Below the pieces are notes generated by a model. It was not told the DNA's origin and did not search any database. It saw nothing but the letters and a program-made list of their open reading frames with translations. A stretch of 64,000 bases of DNA from an uncultured Emticicia sp. (GTDB taxonomy: Bacteria; Bacteroidota; Bacteroidia; Cytophagales; Spirosomataceae), in NCBI RefSeq assembly GCF_937903345.1, contig NZ_CALCZQ010000060.1, forward strand, positions 1 through 64,000, read 5' to 3'. This document shows, in pieces, positions 1-8,744 of this stretch. The translations under genes were made by a program, and so were the position numbers. Each line of letters starts with the position of its first letter. Position 1 is the stretch's first letter.

Positions 1-2
1 AT

Positions 3-59
3 CATCCTGGCAAAGGAAATCCTTCTTGGTTATTTATTGATGAAATTGGTATTAATTGA
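3..59 (+). CDS. C-terminal end of a truncated protein
   Basis: The first bases hold an open frame that ends at TGA 57-59 and reads HPGKGNPSWLFIDEIGIN; the rest of the gene lies to the left of the window. The short tail resembles the C-termini of secreted Bacteroidota proteins, but it is too short to name. Frame choice rests on the absence of stops and a natural codon pattern; the other forward frame tested (starting at base 2) closes at about base 43. Confidence 0.4.
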   Translation, partial: HPGKGNPSWLFIDEIGIN

Positions 60-102
60 TGTAACAAAAACAAATTCTTTATATTTTTGTAGAAATATGA
101 TT

Positions 103-174
103 GGTTTCGTAGTTCAACGGATAGAATAAGCGTTTCCTAAACGTTTGATTCGGGTTCGATTCCCGACGAGACCA
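103..174 (+). tRNA. tRNA-Arg (anticodon CCU)
   Basis: A full cloverleaf can be drawn. The acceptor arm is GGTTTCG paired with CGAGACC (one G-U), followed by an A discriminator. The anticodon stem AGCGT/ACGTT encloses loop TTCCTAA with anticodon CCT. The T arm is TCGGG-TTCGATT-CCCGA. CCA is not encoded. It reads the AGG arginine codon. A strong hairpin terminator follows at 203-247. Confidence 0.93.
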
Positions 175-202
175 CTAAAAACAAAAATTGTATTTTGGAT
201 CA

Positions 203-247
203 CAATCAAAAGGCCTCTCCAGAAAATATGGAAAGGCCTTTTGATTG
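203..247 (+). terminator. Rho-independent terminator after tRNA-Arg
   Basis: A perfect 14-bp inverted repeat (203-216 with 234-247) extends inward by three more pairs after one mismatch, giving an 18-position stem with a nine-base loop. The arms end in AAAA and TTTT, so it could act on both strands. It sits 29 bases after the tRNA. Confidence 0.8.
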
Positions 248-625
248 TTTAAAGATGAGCAAATTGTTGATAAATGGCAATGCAATTTTGCAAAAAACCA
301 TGAATTAGAGGATTTTCAGTATCTTTAATTTTCAGAATGGCATTTCTTGTGTAATATTAATTACCAAGCGATGATGTAGATACAATTATTTCCAGTTTAT
401 TAGTTATAACTTTGAAATCAGTCGTTTTGAATCAATCAATTTATATGATTTCCGAGAAATGGTTTCTAATAAAATTTCATTTCCTACTTTATCAAAATAC
501 CTACAGGAGATTTTTATCCATGCAATTTACCCAATATTCAATCCCTGTTTCAGCACACATTTTAATGAAAGTCAGATATTAGGTTTTCCCTTGTTGAAGA
601 GCAATCAATTAGGCTTTAAATTCCT
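248..625. other. Intergenic stretch without recognisable gene
   Basis: No open frame of useful length and no clear structure is seen here. It lies between the tRNA terminator and a run of decayed genes, and its base composition is the same AT-rich background, so it is probably also degraded coding DNA. Confidence 0.5.
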
Positions 626-831
626 CTAATTCACAAATTTAGCATTGGCGACCAGTTCATGTTTTTCGTTTATTCTTGCAGTATAATTATAATCAGCGTG
701 TAATTTAAAATATCCATCTGCTGCTTCACATTGAGTAAATTCCAAATGACATAATTTCTAGAATATATGCAGGGAAGTTTGCCACTGATATTAGACTGTT
801 ATGAGCTGTTTTGATTTGTTCCACTGTAAAC
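626..831 (-). pseudogene. Relic of a DUF1398-family gene
   Basis: Reading the minus strand from about 831, the translation begins FTVEQIKTAHNSLISVANFP and continues AYILEIMSFGIYSM. After a frame change it reads CEAADGYFKLHADYNY and ends at a stop at 626-628. The opening matches the typical start of DUF1398 proteins (FTxEQIKxAHxKVxSGADFP). At least one frameshift breaks it and the C-terminal half does not look normal. It lies just downstream of an AraC-type relic on the same strand, consistent with a decayed two-gene unit. The family assignment is from memory of the motif. Confidence 0.5.
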
Positions 832-964
832 AATTGTTCCTAATTTTAAATCATTAAACCATTCGTTGAGTTACAAGCAACGTATTTTTTGAATTCCAAT
901 ACATTAAGATTACATTGCAAAGTTGCATAACTTGAAATCCTTGTAATTGTAAAAAATCGTTTTT

Positions 965-1349
965 CTACAAGCAGCGTTTAAAATTTTCTGTTGTAGCACC
1001 TGTAAACTGTTTAAAGTCTTTTATGTAGTAGTCTTGGTCGAAGAAATTGTTTTCATAGCAGATTTCGGTTAATGTTTTGGCAGTATTCCTATTGTCAAAC
1101 ACTGTATTGAAGCAAACCAAATAAGCGAATTTTCGGGTGTATTTCCAACAATTTTCTAAATCGTTTCTCAGAGGGGCTTAAGCTTATATATAGTTTTTGA
1201 TTCAGTTCTTTTATATGGTTAGTCCCATTACTTTGATAGATAAATTTAACTGCTTCCATAATCAATTTGTCAGTATAAATGGGTTTCAGTTGCGACAAAA
1301 GAAATTGCTCAACAATTTTAATAAGTAATGAGACAATATTAATCGACAA
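965..1349 (-). pseudogene. Relic of an AraC-family transcriptional regulator
   Basis: The minus strand encodes an AraC-type DNA-binding domain in two frames. From about 1325 it reads EQFLLSQLKPIYTDKLIMEA, then IKELNQKLYISLSPSEKRF, the first helix-turn-helix. After a frameshift near 1100-1130 it continues TLTEICYENNFFDQDYYIKD and FKQFTGATTENF, the second helix-turn-helix, and stops at 965-967. The N-terminal sensor domain is missing; homology ends near 1333, where a repeat shared with 41563-41670 begins. The gene is therefore truncated and frameshifted. Confidence 0.65.
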
Positions 1350-1426
1350 ATTGAAACGATATAACTTATTGATAATTAGTATTAAATCTCTTGTCTCTAA
1401 TCGCTCCGGCGATCCGTCTCAATACT
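1333..1426. repeat. Copy A of a two-copy diverged repeat (see 41563-41670)
   Basis: Bases 1333-1353 are identical to 41563-41583. The following 70 bases remain similar, with matching blocks TTATTGATAA, ATCTCTT, GGCGA.CCGT and GTCTCAA. The copy sits exactly where homology to the AraC regulator ends, so it may be an inserted element or the scar of one. It contains a small hairpin ATCGC-TCCG-GCGAT at 1400-1413. Confidence 0.5.
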
Positions 1427-2349
1427 TACAATGTTTGTCATCTTCAGTTATTACCAATTTTTCTTCTTTTTCGATTATACTGTTTTTTTAAAATATCATT
1501 CAATCAAAGGCTTAAATTATTCATTTGAAGGGTAAGAGCAAAATGAGTAAATGCAATTGAATTAAAGCAAACCAATATTATTCCTATATTAGCCGCATTT
1601 TTGAAGATTTAGTCAGCATTTATAATTTCCGTAATTCCTGCTGAACTTAGTTTACTTTCTGATATATCTTTGTATTATTAGCAGCCGTCCCTTGTAATCA
1701 AAAAGAACCATTGACTGAATGCGTCGAGCAGACTCAAGAATTCAGAAACAACCTTTACTTTTACACAAGAAGAAACCTTAAAACCAAAATACGCTCGAAA
1801 AGAAAAAAAGGCAAGTCGAAGTTTGCGATATTTCAAAAGAAGAAAAACATAGAAGCTGTGTAAATTGTAAGATCAATACCATATGCAAGGTTTAGAGTGA
1901 TATTATAGAGGCATAAATACAAAAAAAACACCGAAAAAAGTTATCACTTCTCATCAGAATGATTCCTCCGTCGAATTACATAATGCTGTTTGGAGACAGT
2001 TCAGTTGTGAGTCGAACTTACTAATCACCACAGCCTTAGTATAACATTTTTAAAGTATATTTTAACATCAAAAAAAAGATTTGTCTTGTTTAATAGCAAA
2101 TATGGTAATATTAGCTTGCGGCATTTTAGATCTTCAAAGCGACTCAAACAGAATGGCTCAATTGCATAATTTCGCAGATATTTTGTCTATTTTTGCAATT
2201 TTTAAAGACCGTATTTTTTTTATTTGAAAGCCGTTTAAAAACGTAAAACGGCTGCGGTGAACCACAAAATTTTCGTATATTTGGAAGGCGGCAATATAAT
2301 AATTAGACCTCTTAAATAACAACATTAATCAGATTTTACTTATTTCTAA
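1427..2349. other. Decayed intergenic region upstream of the GH99-like gene
   Basis: No intact gene. The plus strand around 1680-1900 shows interrupted coding-like frames, including LLAAVPCNQKEPLTEC, which resembles a lipoprotein signal, and a later fragment EEKHRSCVNCKINTICKV before a stop; frameshifts separate them. An inverted repeat AGCCGTTT/AAACGGCT lies at 2229-2253. A TATATTTG box at 2276-2283 fits the Bacteroidota -7 consensus and may serve the gene at 2350, though no -33 TTG is seen at the usual distance. Confidence 0.45.
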
Positions 2350-3876
2350 ATGAATAATTTTTTAAAAATTACTTATTCCATTTGCTTGATTTTTTTTCAA
2401 ATTTCTTGTATTAAAAAAGAAATAGAGGTCGTAAGCCCTGCTTCTTCAAAAAACGAGTTAATTGAACTGACATTTTCAGATCCCAGTTTTGACTATAAAG
2501 CCATTATAAATGATTTAAAAATAGATTTAATTTTAAACCTTCCTATTAAACTTACAAAAATTAAAATAAAATCAATAAAAATTTCAGAGAAGGCCAGTTC
2601 AAACTTTGTATTAAATGATGAAATTAATTTAGACAATAATTCCGTTGAATTTATTATTACAGCAGAAAATGGTGATAAAAAAATATATTCCTTTCTACCC
2701 AAATTTGCGACTGAACCATTTAAGGTTATTAAATACGATTCTAAAGAGATTTCAAAACAAAATATTACCCCTACTTTTATTCATTACATGCCTTGGTTTG
2801 AAAGTCCTGAATTTGCTGAATTTGGAAATTCTAAATTCGGTAAGTGGGGACAACATTGGACAATGAATACACAAAATCCCGAAATAAAAGATGGAAATGG
2901 AAAAAGACAAATTGCTTCACATTATTATCCTTTAATAGGTCCTTATGACAACGGTGAACCAAATTATTGTGAATATGCTTCAATACTAATTAAATTGTCT
3001 GGAATAGATGGCGTAATTATTGACTACCCCGGTATTACCACCGTATATGACTGGAAATTATTGCATGAACATACACTAGCATTTATACCTTGGCTTCAAA
3101 AAGCCGGACTAAAATATTCTATTTGCTATGAAGACGCAGCATTGAAAAATGCATTTGAAAAAGCTATTATTACTGACAAAATAGAAGAGGGTAAAAGAGT
3201 TATGAAATATATGGATGATACTTTTTTTAATAACCCTGAATATTTCAAGTTAAACAACAAACCGGTTTTATTAAATTTTGGCCCTCAGGCTATTAAATCA
3301 GACCAAGACTGGCAAGATATATTTTCTGTAACCTCTAAAGGTGTAATGTTTTTTCCTTTAGCTTATCATGGCGATTATTTTAATTTATCTAAATCAGCGG
3401 AGGGAGCTTTCGCTTGGGTTGATGAAACTATTGACAATAAATTTTACAATTATTCATCCAAACTAAAATTTACTGGCGGTGGTGCGATGTTTGAGTTTAG
3501 AGATTTTTATAAAATCGGCGGTTGGGGGGATGGATATACAACATACCCAAATAAAAATGGTGATTTATTAATTGCATCATTAAAAAGAGCGAAAGATGCA
3601 AAAGTAGATTTTTTGCAATTAATAACTTGGAACGATTGGGGAGAAGGAACTGCTATGGAACCTTCTAACGAATATAATTATCTTCAACTTTCAACTGTAC
3701 AGAAGTATCTCGGTGTAACACAAAATGAGAACGACTTAGCATTAGCTGTAAAATTATACCAAAATAGAAAAAAATACAAAGGGAAGGAAATAGAAAATAA
3801 AATATTGGATCAAGCTTATTATTATTTAATATCCTTACAAACAGACAAAGCAAGAGAATTGCTAAATTCATTATGA
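2350..3876 (+). CDS. Glycoside hydrolase family 99/71-like lipoprotein
   Basis: A 508-residue protein starting with a lipoprotein signal (hydrophobic stretch then FQISC, Cys20), so it is probably anchored to a membrane facing the periplasm or outside. Residues 30-120 form a variable N-terminal domain. From about 140 a TIM-barrel of the GH71/GH99-like group begins (TFIHYMPWFES, KWGQHWT, HYYPLIGPYD). The C-terminal barrel motif TWNDWGEGTAMEP contains the acidic residues expected at the active site of GH99-like enzymes. Related enzymes cleave endo-alpha-mannose or alpha-glucan linkages, but the substrate here cannot be told. It stands alone between degraded regions. Confidence 0.8.
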   Translation: MNNFLKITYSICLIFFQISCIKKEIEVVSPASSKNELIELTFSDPSFDYKAIINDLKIDLILNLPIKLTKIKIKSIKISEKASSNFVLNDEINLDNNSVEFIITAENGDKKIYSFLPKFATEPFKVIKYDSKEISKQNITPTFIHYMPWFESPEFAEFGNSKFGKWGQHWTMNTQNPEIKDGNGKRQIASHYYPLIGPYDNGEPNYCEYASILIKLSGIDGVIIDYPGITTVYDWKLLHEHTLAFIPWLQKAGLKYSICYEDAALKNAFEKAIITDKIEEGKRVMKYMDDTFFNNPEYFKLNNKPVLLNFGPQAIKSDQDWQDIFSVTSKGVMFFPLAYHGDYFNLSKSAEGAFAWVDETIDNKFYNYSSKLKFTGGGAMFEFRDFYKIGGWGDGYTTYPNKNGDLLIASLKRAKDAKVDFLQLITWNDWGEGTAMEPSNEYNYLQLSTVQKYLGVTQNENDLALAVKLYQNRKKYKGKEIENKILDQAYYYLISLQTDKARELLNSL

Positions 3877-4644
3877 AGAATCAAATGAGCTTAGCTTTCA
3901 AAGCCCTTTTTAAACCATTCAGACACGCTCAATTGCCCGCTATTGAAAGTGTTGCTTTAGTTTAATCGTAAACCCAATTTAGGAGAACAATTCTCCTAAT
4001 TTACTACCCTTTCTAAATTATTTTTAAAAATTTTACAAAGTATGTTTTTCAAAAAGCCATAAAAAGGCTCTTTAACAACTGTCCTGATTTTTTGAATTGA
4101 GAAAATGATTAATAAATTAAAAACACACAAAGTACACCTAAAAAATACTATATTGTTTTTGATAAGTGGGATAAATTAGAACAGGTATTATCCTAGCGAT
4201 CGATAACCAAATTTTCTTATATTTAAGTGTAAGCAGGAAGACAACAAAACAACATATTTAACGTCTAATCAGACTGAAAAATCTTTATCTAAATAGTGCA
4301 ATGACAACGTTTAATTCACAGACTCAAAAGCCCAACACTATTTAGTTTTCATGTCTGAGTTTTGTAAATATCACAACAATTTGCAACGCTATTTTTAAAG
4401 CCTTAATCATTAAGTTTTAACTCATTGAATACAATCTTTCAATTGTTATAATTTGATTTATTTTAGATAATCTTGATTGCTCAAAACAACCAAAATACGT
4501 ATATTTGAACTCATTTAAATAAATCAATTCATATTATTAATAAGAATTATTTTAGCCCTCCTACTTGATTTAAACACTTTTAAAGCTTTAAATATTATAC
4601 CATTAAAAACAAATTCCGAATCCTGTGGGAGCGACGATAAGGAT
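3877..4644. other. Long intergenic region with hairpin and promoter-like site
   Basis: No gene is supported. A hairpin TTAGGAGAA-CAA-TTCTCCTAA at 3979-3999 lies 103 bases after the GH99-like gene and may mark its 3' end, although no T-run follows. A tiny frame at 3887-3967 (MSLAFKALFKPFRHAQLPAI and a few more residues) looks like the end of some lost gene. A good promoter match is listed separately at 4477-4507. Confidence 0.5.
4477..4507 (+). promoter_or_regulatory. Bacteroidota-type promoter (TTG-N20-TATATTTG)
   Basis: TTG at 4477-4479 and TATATTTG at 4500-4507 are 20 bases apart, matching the Bacteroidota sigma-ABfr pattern (-33 TTTG, -7 TAnnTTTG). Transcription would start near 4513 and run 209 bases before the tag start codon, across the hairpin at 4645-4671. 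It could drive tag or a short separate RNA. Confidence 0.4.
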
Positions 4645-4680
4645 ATAAATACCTATCAATTAGGTATTTATGTATTTTTA
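4645..4680 (+). terminator. Hairpin with T-rich tail upstream of tag
   Basis: An 11-bp perfect inverted repeat ATAAATACCTA (4645-4655) and TAGGTATTTAT (4661-4671) with a five-base loop is followed by GTATTTTTA. It could end a short RNA from the promoter at 4477-4507 or attenuate transcription into tag 42 bases downstream. Confidence 0.4.
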
Positions 4681-4721
4681 ATTGCAAAATCTAGCCTTCT
4701 AAAACCTTCTCTTCTATCAAA

Positions 4722-5267
4722 ATGTCGTATTGCACAGCCATCAAATCAATGTCGGGCGAAAGACAAGCCTTACATAAAGCCTATCACGACCACCATTACG
4801 GCTTTCCGATTCATGATGATAACGAGCTGTTCTGCCGACTTATCTTTGAAATCAATCAAGCTGGACTTAGTTGGGAGACTATTTTGAGAAAAGAAGTATC
4901 TTTCAGGGCAGCCTACGATAATTTTGACATTCTGAAAGTAGCGGCCTATACCGAAGCCGACCGTGAAAGACTTTTAGCAGATGCGGGTATTATCCGAAAC
5001 CGACTCAAGGTCAATGCCGCCATCGAAAATGCAAAAATTATTCTGAATCTACAAAAACAACATGGTTCGTTTGGAAATTGGTTGGCTTCGCACCACCCAA
5101 AAACAAAAATCGAATGGATAAAGATTTTCAAGAAAACTTTCAAGTTTACTGGTGGTGAAATTGTGAACGAATTTTTGATGAGTATCGGATATTTACCTCA
5201 TGCCCACGACGAAAACTGCGAAGTTTATTCTGAAGTTTTGAAATCTCAGCCTAAATGGTTGAACTAA
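4722..5267 (+). CDS. tag: DNA-3-methyladenine glycosylase I
   Basis: A 181-residue helix-hairpin-helix-type base-excision enzyme that removes 3-methyladenine from alkylated DNA. Family hallmarks are YHDHHYGFP near the start, QAGLSWETILRKE (substrate pocket, with catalytic Glu in this region), DAGIIRNRLKVNAAIENA and the end HAHDENC. The zinc site of the family is visible as Cys4, His17 and the C-terminal His-x3-Cys pair. Length matches E. coli Tag (187). It stands alone, with hairpin 4645-4671 in its leader. Confidence 0.93.
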   Translation: MSYCTAIKSMSGERQALHKAYHDHHYGFPIHDDNELFCRLIFEINQAGLSWETILRKEVSFRAAYDNFDILKVAAYTEADRERLLADAGIIRNRLKVNAAIENAKIILNLQKQHGSFGNWLASHHPKTKIEWIKIFKKTFKFTGGEIVNEFLMSIGYLPHAHDENCEVYSEVLKSQPKWLN

Positions 5268-5286
5268 TGTAGTTATTGTTTATTCT

Positions 5287-5554
5287 TTAACTTCTTGAAA
5301 AGCAACTAACACTTTTTTGTTGCCTTTTAAAAAGCCCATCAATTTTTTTTACTCCCTTGGTGGTAGATTTCGGTGAAATATCCTTCAGCCATTTCAACCT
5401 TGAAAACTTTTTCTATGCGTTGGTGTAAAAGCGTTGATTCATGCCGAAGTTCTATTTACTATGACGCAGTTTTTTTCCGTACATCCATTTGAATACCTGA
5501 CAAACGACTATTCCTTGCTATAGCAATGGCAACAAGAAAAAGCAAAAATTCCAT
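5287..5554 (-). pseudogene. Relic of a small membrane-anchored protein
   Basis: The minus strand reads in one frame MEFLLFLVAIAIARNSRLSG, then two consecutive stops, then ELRHESTLLHQRIEKVFKVE and MAEGYFTEIYHQGSKK. After a frame change it reads DGLFKRQQKSVSCFSRS and stops. The long same-frame coding character interrupted by a double stop and a frameshift points to a recently dead gene of about 85 residues. The family is not recognised. It fills the gap between tag and miaA. Confidence 0.45.
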
Positions 5555-5701
5555 GTTTTTTAATGATGAATTGGTGAATGATTAAATGAGTGAATGAAAT
5601 TAAGACTAATTTTGCAAATATGTTTCTTTTTTGTCGTTCAGATGTAATCTATTTTTGTCGTTCATAGATAGCTTTGAAACAACACTCTTAATTAACGACA
5701 A

Positions 5702-6640
5702 ATGTCAATTTCTAAAAATCTGACTGAATACTGTAAAAAAAGTAACTTAATAATTATTGTCGGACCAACGGCGGTCGGTAAAACCGATTTATGTGTAAAA
5801 CTCGCCAAGGAGTTTGATACAGAAATTCTCTCATGCGATTCTCGACAATTTTATAAGGAATTAAGCATAGGCACGGCCAAGCCTACCCCTAAAGAAATGT
5901 CGGACGTAGTGCATCATTTTGTTGATTCTCACAGTATCAATGATTATTATAGTGCAGGAGATTTTGAGCGAGATGCCATCAAACTGCTCGAAAATGATAT
6001 TTTTAAGCGAAAAAAAGTAGCGATAATGACAGGCGGCTCGGGGCTTTTCGTGAAAGCAATAACCGATGGACTCGACGAAATGCCCGAAGCTCCACTCGCA
6101 ATACGAGAACAATTGATGAAAAGACTGGAAAATGGCGAACTTGAAAAAATGGCCGAAGAACTACGAAAACTTGACCCCGAATATTGCGAAACCGCCGATA
6201 TACAAAATTCTCAAAGAGTGGTTCGGGCTTTGGAAGTTTGTTTGAGTTCGGGACGATCTTTTTCTTCATTTCATAAAAAAAATAATATCAAACGAAGTTT
6301 CAATATCATCAAAATTGGCATCGAACGCCCACGAGAACAACTTTACGAACGCATAAATCTCCGCATAGATTTAATGCTAAAAAATGGTTTGATGGAAGAA
6401 GTGAAGGGCTTGATAGATTACCGAAATCATAATGCTTTGCAGACTGTTGGCTATAAAGAAGTATTTGAATACCTTGATGGAAACAAGGATTTTGCTACAA
6501 TGGTAGAACTTTTGAAGCGAAATTCTCGTCGATATGCTAAACGCCAAATGACTTGGTTTAAAAATCAAGGTTCATTTCAATGGTTTTATGGCACTGATTT
6601 TGAAGAGATAAAGAACTACACTCTTTCGAGGTTACAGTGA
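5702..6640 (+). CDS. miaA: tRNA dimethylallyltransferase (copy 1)
   Basis: 312 residues. It transfers a dimethylallyl group to the N6 of A37 in tRNAs that read UNN codons. The P-loop is GPTAVGKT (residues about 21-28), followed by SCDSRQFYKELSIGTAKP, the prenyl-diphosphate and tRNA-binding region, and HHFVDSHSINDYYSAGDFE. GGSGLFVKAI and QRVVRALEV are further family motifs. A second, distant MiaA is encoded at 12844-13854. The start ATG at 5702 is the first in frame. No neighbouring gene is co-transcribed. Confidence 0.93.
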   Translation: MSISKNLTEYCKKSNLIIIVGPTAVGKTDLCVKLAKEFDTEILSCDSRQFYKELSIGTAKPTPKEMSDVVHHFVDSHSINDYYSAGDFERDAIKLLENDIFKRKKVAIMTGGSGLFVKAITDGLDEMPEAPLAIREQLMKRLENGELEKMAEELRKLDPEYCETADIQNSQRVVRALEVCLSSGRSFSSFHKKNNIKRSFNIIKIGIERPREQLYERINLRIDLMLKNGLMEEVKGLIDYRNHNALQTVGYKEVFEYLDGNKDFATMVELLKRNSRRYAKRQMTWFKNQGSFQWFYGTDFEEIKNYTLSRLQ

Positions 6641-7417
6641 GATTCGTCATTTTAGATTACTTTTTGCTGGTTTACTTTACAAAACTCCTTTGGTCAGAGC
6701 TTTGAAGAAATGAAGCATTTTTCCGAGGATAATACTGTATATAAACTATACCGTCGGTATTATTACAAATACTATTTTCTTAACAAAAAAGACACCTTAC
6801 TCGTAAAACTTTAAACGAAACCCGAACATATTGCTACTTTTGAATTGAGTTGGAAACTCGAACTTAAATCAAAACTAAATTTCGAACAAGATTATACAGC
6901 CATTCATTATTTGACCATGACCGTAAAAACGGACGATTATCTCGGGCAAGCCTAGCTTTTACACTATGATGATTTAAGCAAAGAACGCCGAGGAATGAAA
7001 CACAAACAAACTGGCTTAATAGAAGTATGTAGCAATATTTCGATAACGCCAACAACGGAAGGGCATTTTCTGATTTCAGAGCTAAATCCACGTCCCGAAA
7101 TTCGTGAGCCACTCGTCAAAAACAATACTTGGTATGGCCCCCACGCGACTAGCGATGTTGGTGGAAGTAATAAGTAGAAAACTTGGCAAGGTTCGGTTGG
7201 AGTTAGCAGCAGCTACCGAATCAGAGATATTCAAACCATTAAAACTAATATTTGCTTGCTATAATACTTCAATATTGATGCGAACGCCCAAAGTTCAGTA
7301 GGCGAAACTCACCCGGTGGCCAACTATAATGAAGAATACGGATTCGCAAAAGTCAATTACATAAATAAAGTTGGAAGTTATTTAGTAATAGAAATAAATT
7401 CTGTGAAAAAATTTTAA
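6638..7417 (+). pseudogene. Relic of a secreted protein of about 250 residues
   Basis: The plus strand immediately after miaA contains a coding-like sequence broken by several stops and frameshifts. It begins with a signal-peptide-like piece ending NSFGQSFEEMKHFSED, continues KLYRRYYYKYYFLNKKDTLL, then a stop, HIATFELSWKLELKSKLNF, YDDLSKERRGMKHKQTG and ISITPTTEGHFLISELNPRP. It ends NEEYGFAKVNYINKVGSYL and a stop at 7415-7417. No family is recognised. At least three in-frame stops and two frame changes are needed, so it is non-functional. Confidence 0.55.
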
Positions 7418-7440
7418 GACCTGTACCGCAAGTCTGACCA

Positions 7441-8049
7441 TTACTTCCAATAATCATATTGAATATAAGTAGCAGTATCAACCGCAATGGCTTCACCATG
7501 CAATTTTGAAACTATATACAACGACATATCAATACCTGCCGAAACACCAGCTGACAAAATAATTCGACCATTATCAATCCAACGTTTTTCTGGGAAAATT
7601 TGGGTGTTTGGAGCAACTGCTCTCATTTGTTCAACGGCCTTAAAGTGAGTTGTGGCAGAAAGTCCTTCGAGCAAACCAGCTTTAGCCAAAATCAAAGAAC
7701 CTGTACAAACCGATAACAATAATTCTACCTTATCATTCATTTCTCGCACCCAATTGAGTAATTTTTGGTTGTTTACCTCTCGGCGAGTACCAAGTGGTGT
7801 GCCATCAGGACGAAATCCACCACCGCCTGGAATCAATAAAATATCAGGTATAGGGCAGTTTTCAAAAGTATAAGTTGCTTCAATGATTAAATTATTTCGA
7901 GCGGCTATTTTTGGTTTTTCAGCTACGGTGAAAACTTCAAAAAGGCCTTCCCCCCCGTTTTGTTTTCCTGTTACTCCAAAAACCTCAAACGGGCCTGCGA
8001 AGTCCAAAACTTCTACATCATCGAAAATAAAAATAGCTACTGTACGCAT
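7441..8049 (-). CDS. DJ-1/PfpI family protein (class I glutamine amidotransferase-like)
   Basis: 202 residues with the DJ-1/PfpI fold: MRTVAIFIFDDVEVLDFAGP at the start, LLIPGGGGF mid-protein, and the nucleophile elbow LLSVCTGSLILAKAGLL with the catalytic-type Cys in SVCTG. The full-length match ends GIDMSLYIVSKLHG. Relatives include isonitrile hydratase and the sensor halves of GlxA-type regulators; no helix-turn-helix follows here. The exact reaction is unknown. It begins 12 bases after an XRE regulator on the same strand, so the two probably form an operon. Confidence 0.85.
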   Translation of the reverse strand: MRTVAIFIFDDVEVLDFAGPFEVFGVTGKQNGGEGLFEVFTVAEKPKIAARNNLIIEATYTFENCPIPDILLIPGGGGFRPDGTPLGTRREVNNQKLLNWVREMNDKVELLLSVCTGSLILAKAGLLEGLSATTHFKAVEQMRAVAPNTQIFPEKRWIDNGRIILSAGVSAGIDMSLYIVSKLHGEAIAVDTATYIQYDYWK

Positions 8050-8061
8050 GGGTTGATGAAT

Positions 8062-8421
8062 CTACACTTTACTCAACAATATGTCTAATTGCTTTCGTAG
8101 CAGTTCGTTTTGCTCTTTTAATAATTTAACTTCTTCCGTTTCTGTTTTTTCGCTCAATGTATAATTTACTATGTAGCCCTGCCCCTCCACCTTTTCATGA
8201 TTGGTAAAATTAAAGGTCATTCTATCTATATTTTCTAAGTCCTCTTTTTTCATACCAAACTCATGGGCTATTTTAGCTAATTCTTCGGGGGTTGGTATCC
8301 GTTTGCCGTTTTCCATTCGATTCACAATTTGTTGAGATTTACCGATTACAAAACCAATTTGTTCTTGTTTCATACCTAAGAGTGTTCTGACTTGACGAAT
8401 TTTTGTACCAATATGAGTCAT
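8062..8421 (-). CDS. XRE-family helix-turn-helix regulator
   Basis: 119 residues. Residues 5-60 form a Cro/CI-type helix-turn-helix (IRQVRTLLGMKQEQIGFVIG, SQQIVNRMENGKRIPTPEEL). The C-terminus (TETEEVKLLKEQNELLRKQL) is a short coiled coil likely to dimerise. Upstream gene of the pair with the DJ-1 gene, and transcribed divergently from the bacteriocin-like peptides 323 bases away, so it could control either side; direct evidence is lacking. Confidence 0.8.
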   Translation of the reverse strand: MTHIGTKIRQVRTLLGMKQEQIGFVIGKSQQIVNRMENGKRIPTPEELAKIAHEFGMKKEDLENIDRMTFNFTNHEKVEGQGYIVNYTLSEKTETEEVKLLKEQNELLRKQLDILLSKV

Positions 8422-8562
8422 TGTGGGGCTAAATTAAAAGTTACGTTTTGAGTAATTACAATAGAATACCATTGCTCAAATAAGGAGCAAAAGTTGATTA
8501 TAGAATTTACTTTTGGGTACTTCGCAACAATTAACGCAAAAAGTGTTTCACAATTATACAGG

Positions 8563-8615
8563 ATAGTGTTGTAAAAAACAACAAATTTTGATGTATTTTA
8601 CAACACTATTTTTTT
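8563..8615 (+). terminator. Terminator-like hairpin upstream of the double-glycine peptides
   Basis: A perfect 14-bp inverted repeat (8563-8576 with 8596-8609; core ATAGTGTTGTAAAA) with a 19-base loop is followed directly by seven T (8609-8615). It lies between the divergent XRE gene and the peptide genes, where no annotated gene needs a terminator, so it may be an attenuator, the end of a small RNA, or a regulator-binding palindrome. Nothing else definite is seen in 8422-8744 apart from a weak -7-like TACGTTTA at 8721. Confidence 0.55.
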
Positions 8616-8744
8616 GGATATGGACAGTACATTATGAATATTTGTTTAAAATTATACACAGAAAAGCCGGCAGAAGTGTAAAGATTTGGGCGATAACCGA
8701 AAAGCCAATAATAGAGTAGGTACGTTTACTAAATTTTTACAAAA

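Noticed and set aside
7441..8049. GlxA/AraC-type regulator
   Set aside because: The protein ends after the DJ-1 domain; no helix-turn-helix follows, and the neighbouring XRE gene is a separate protein.
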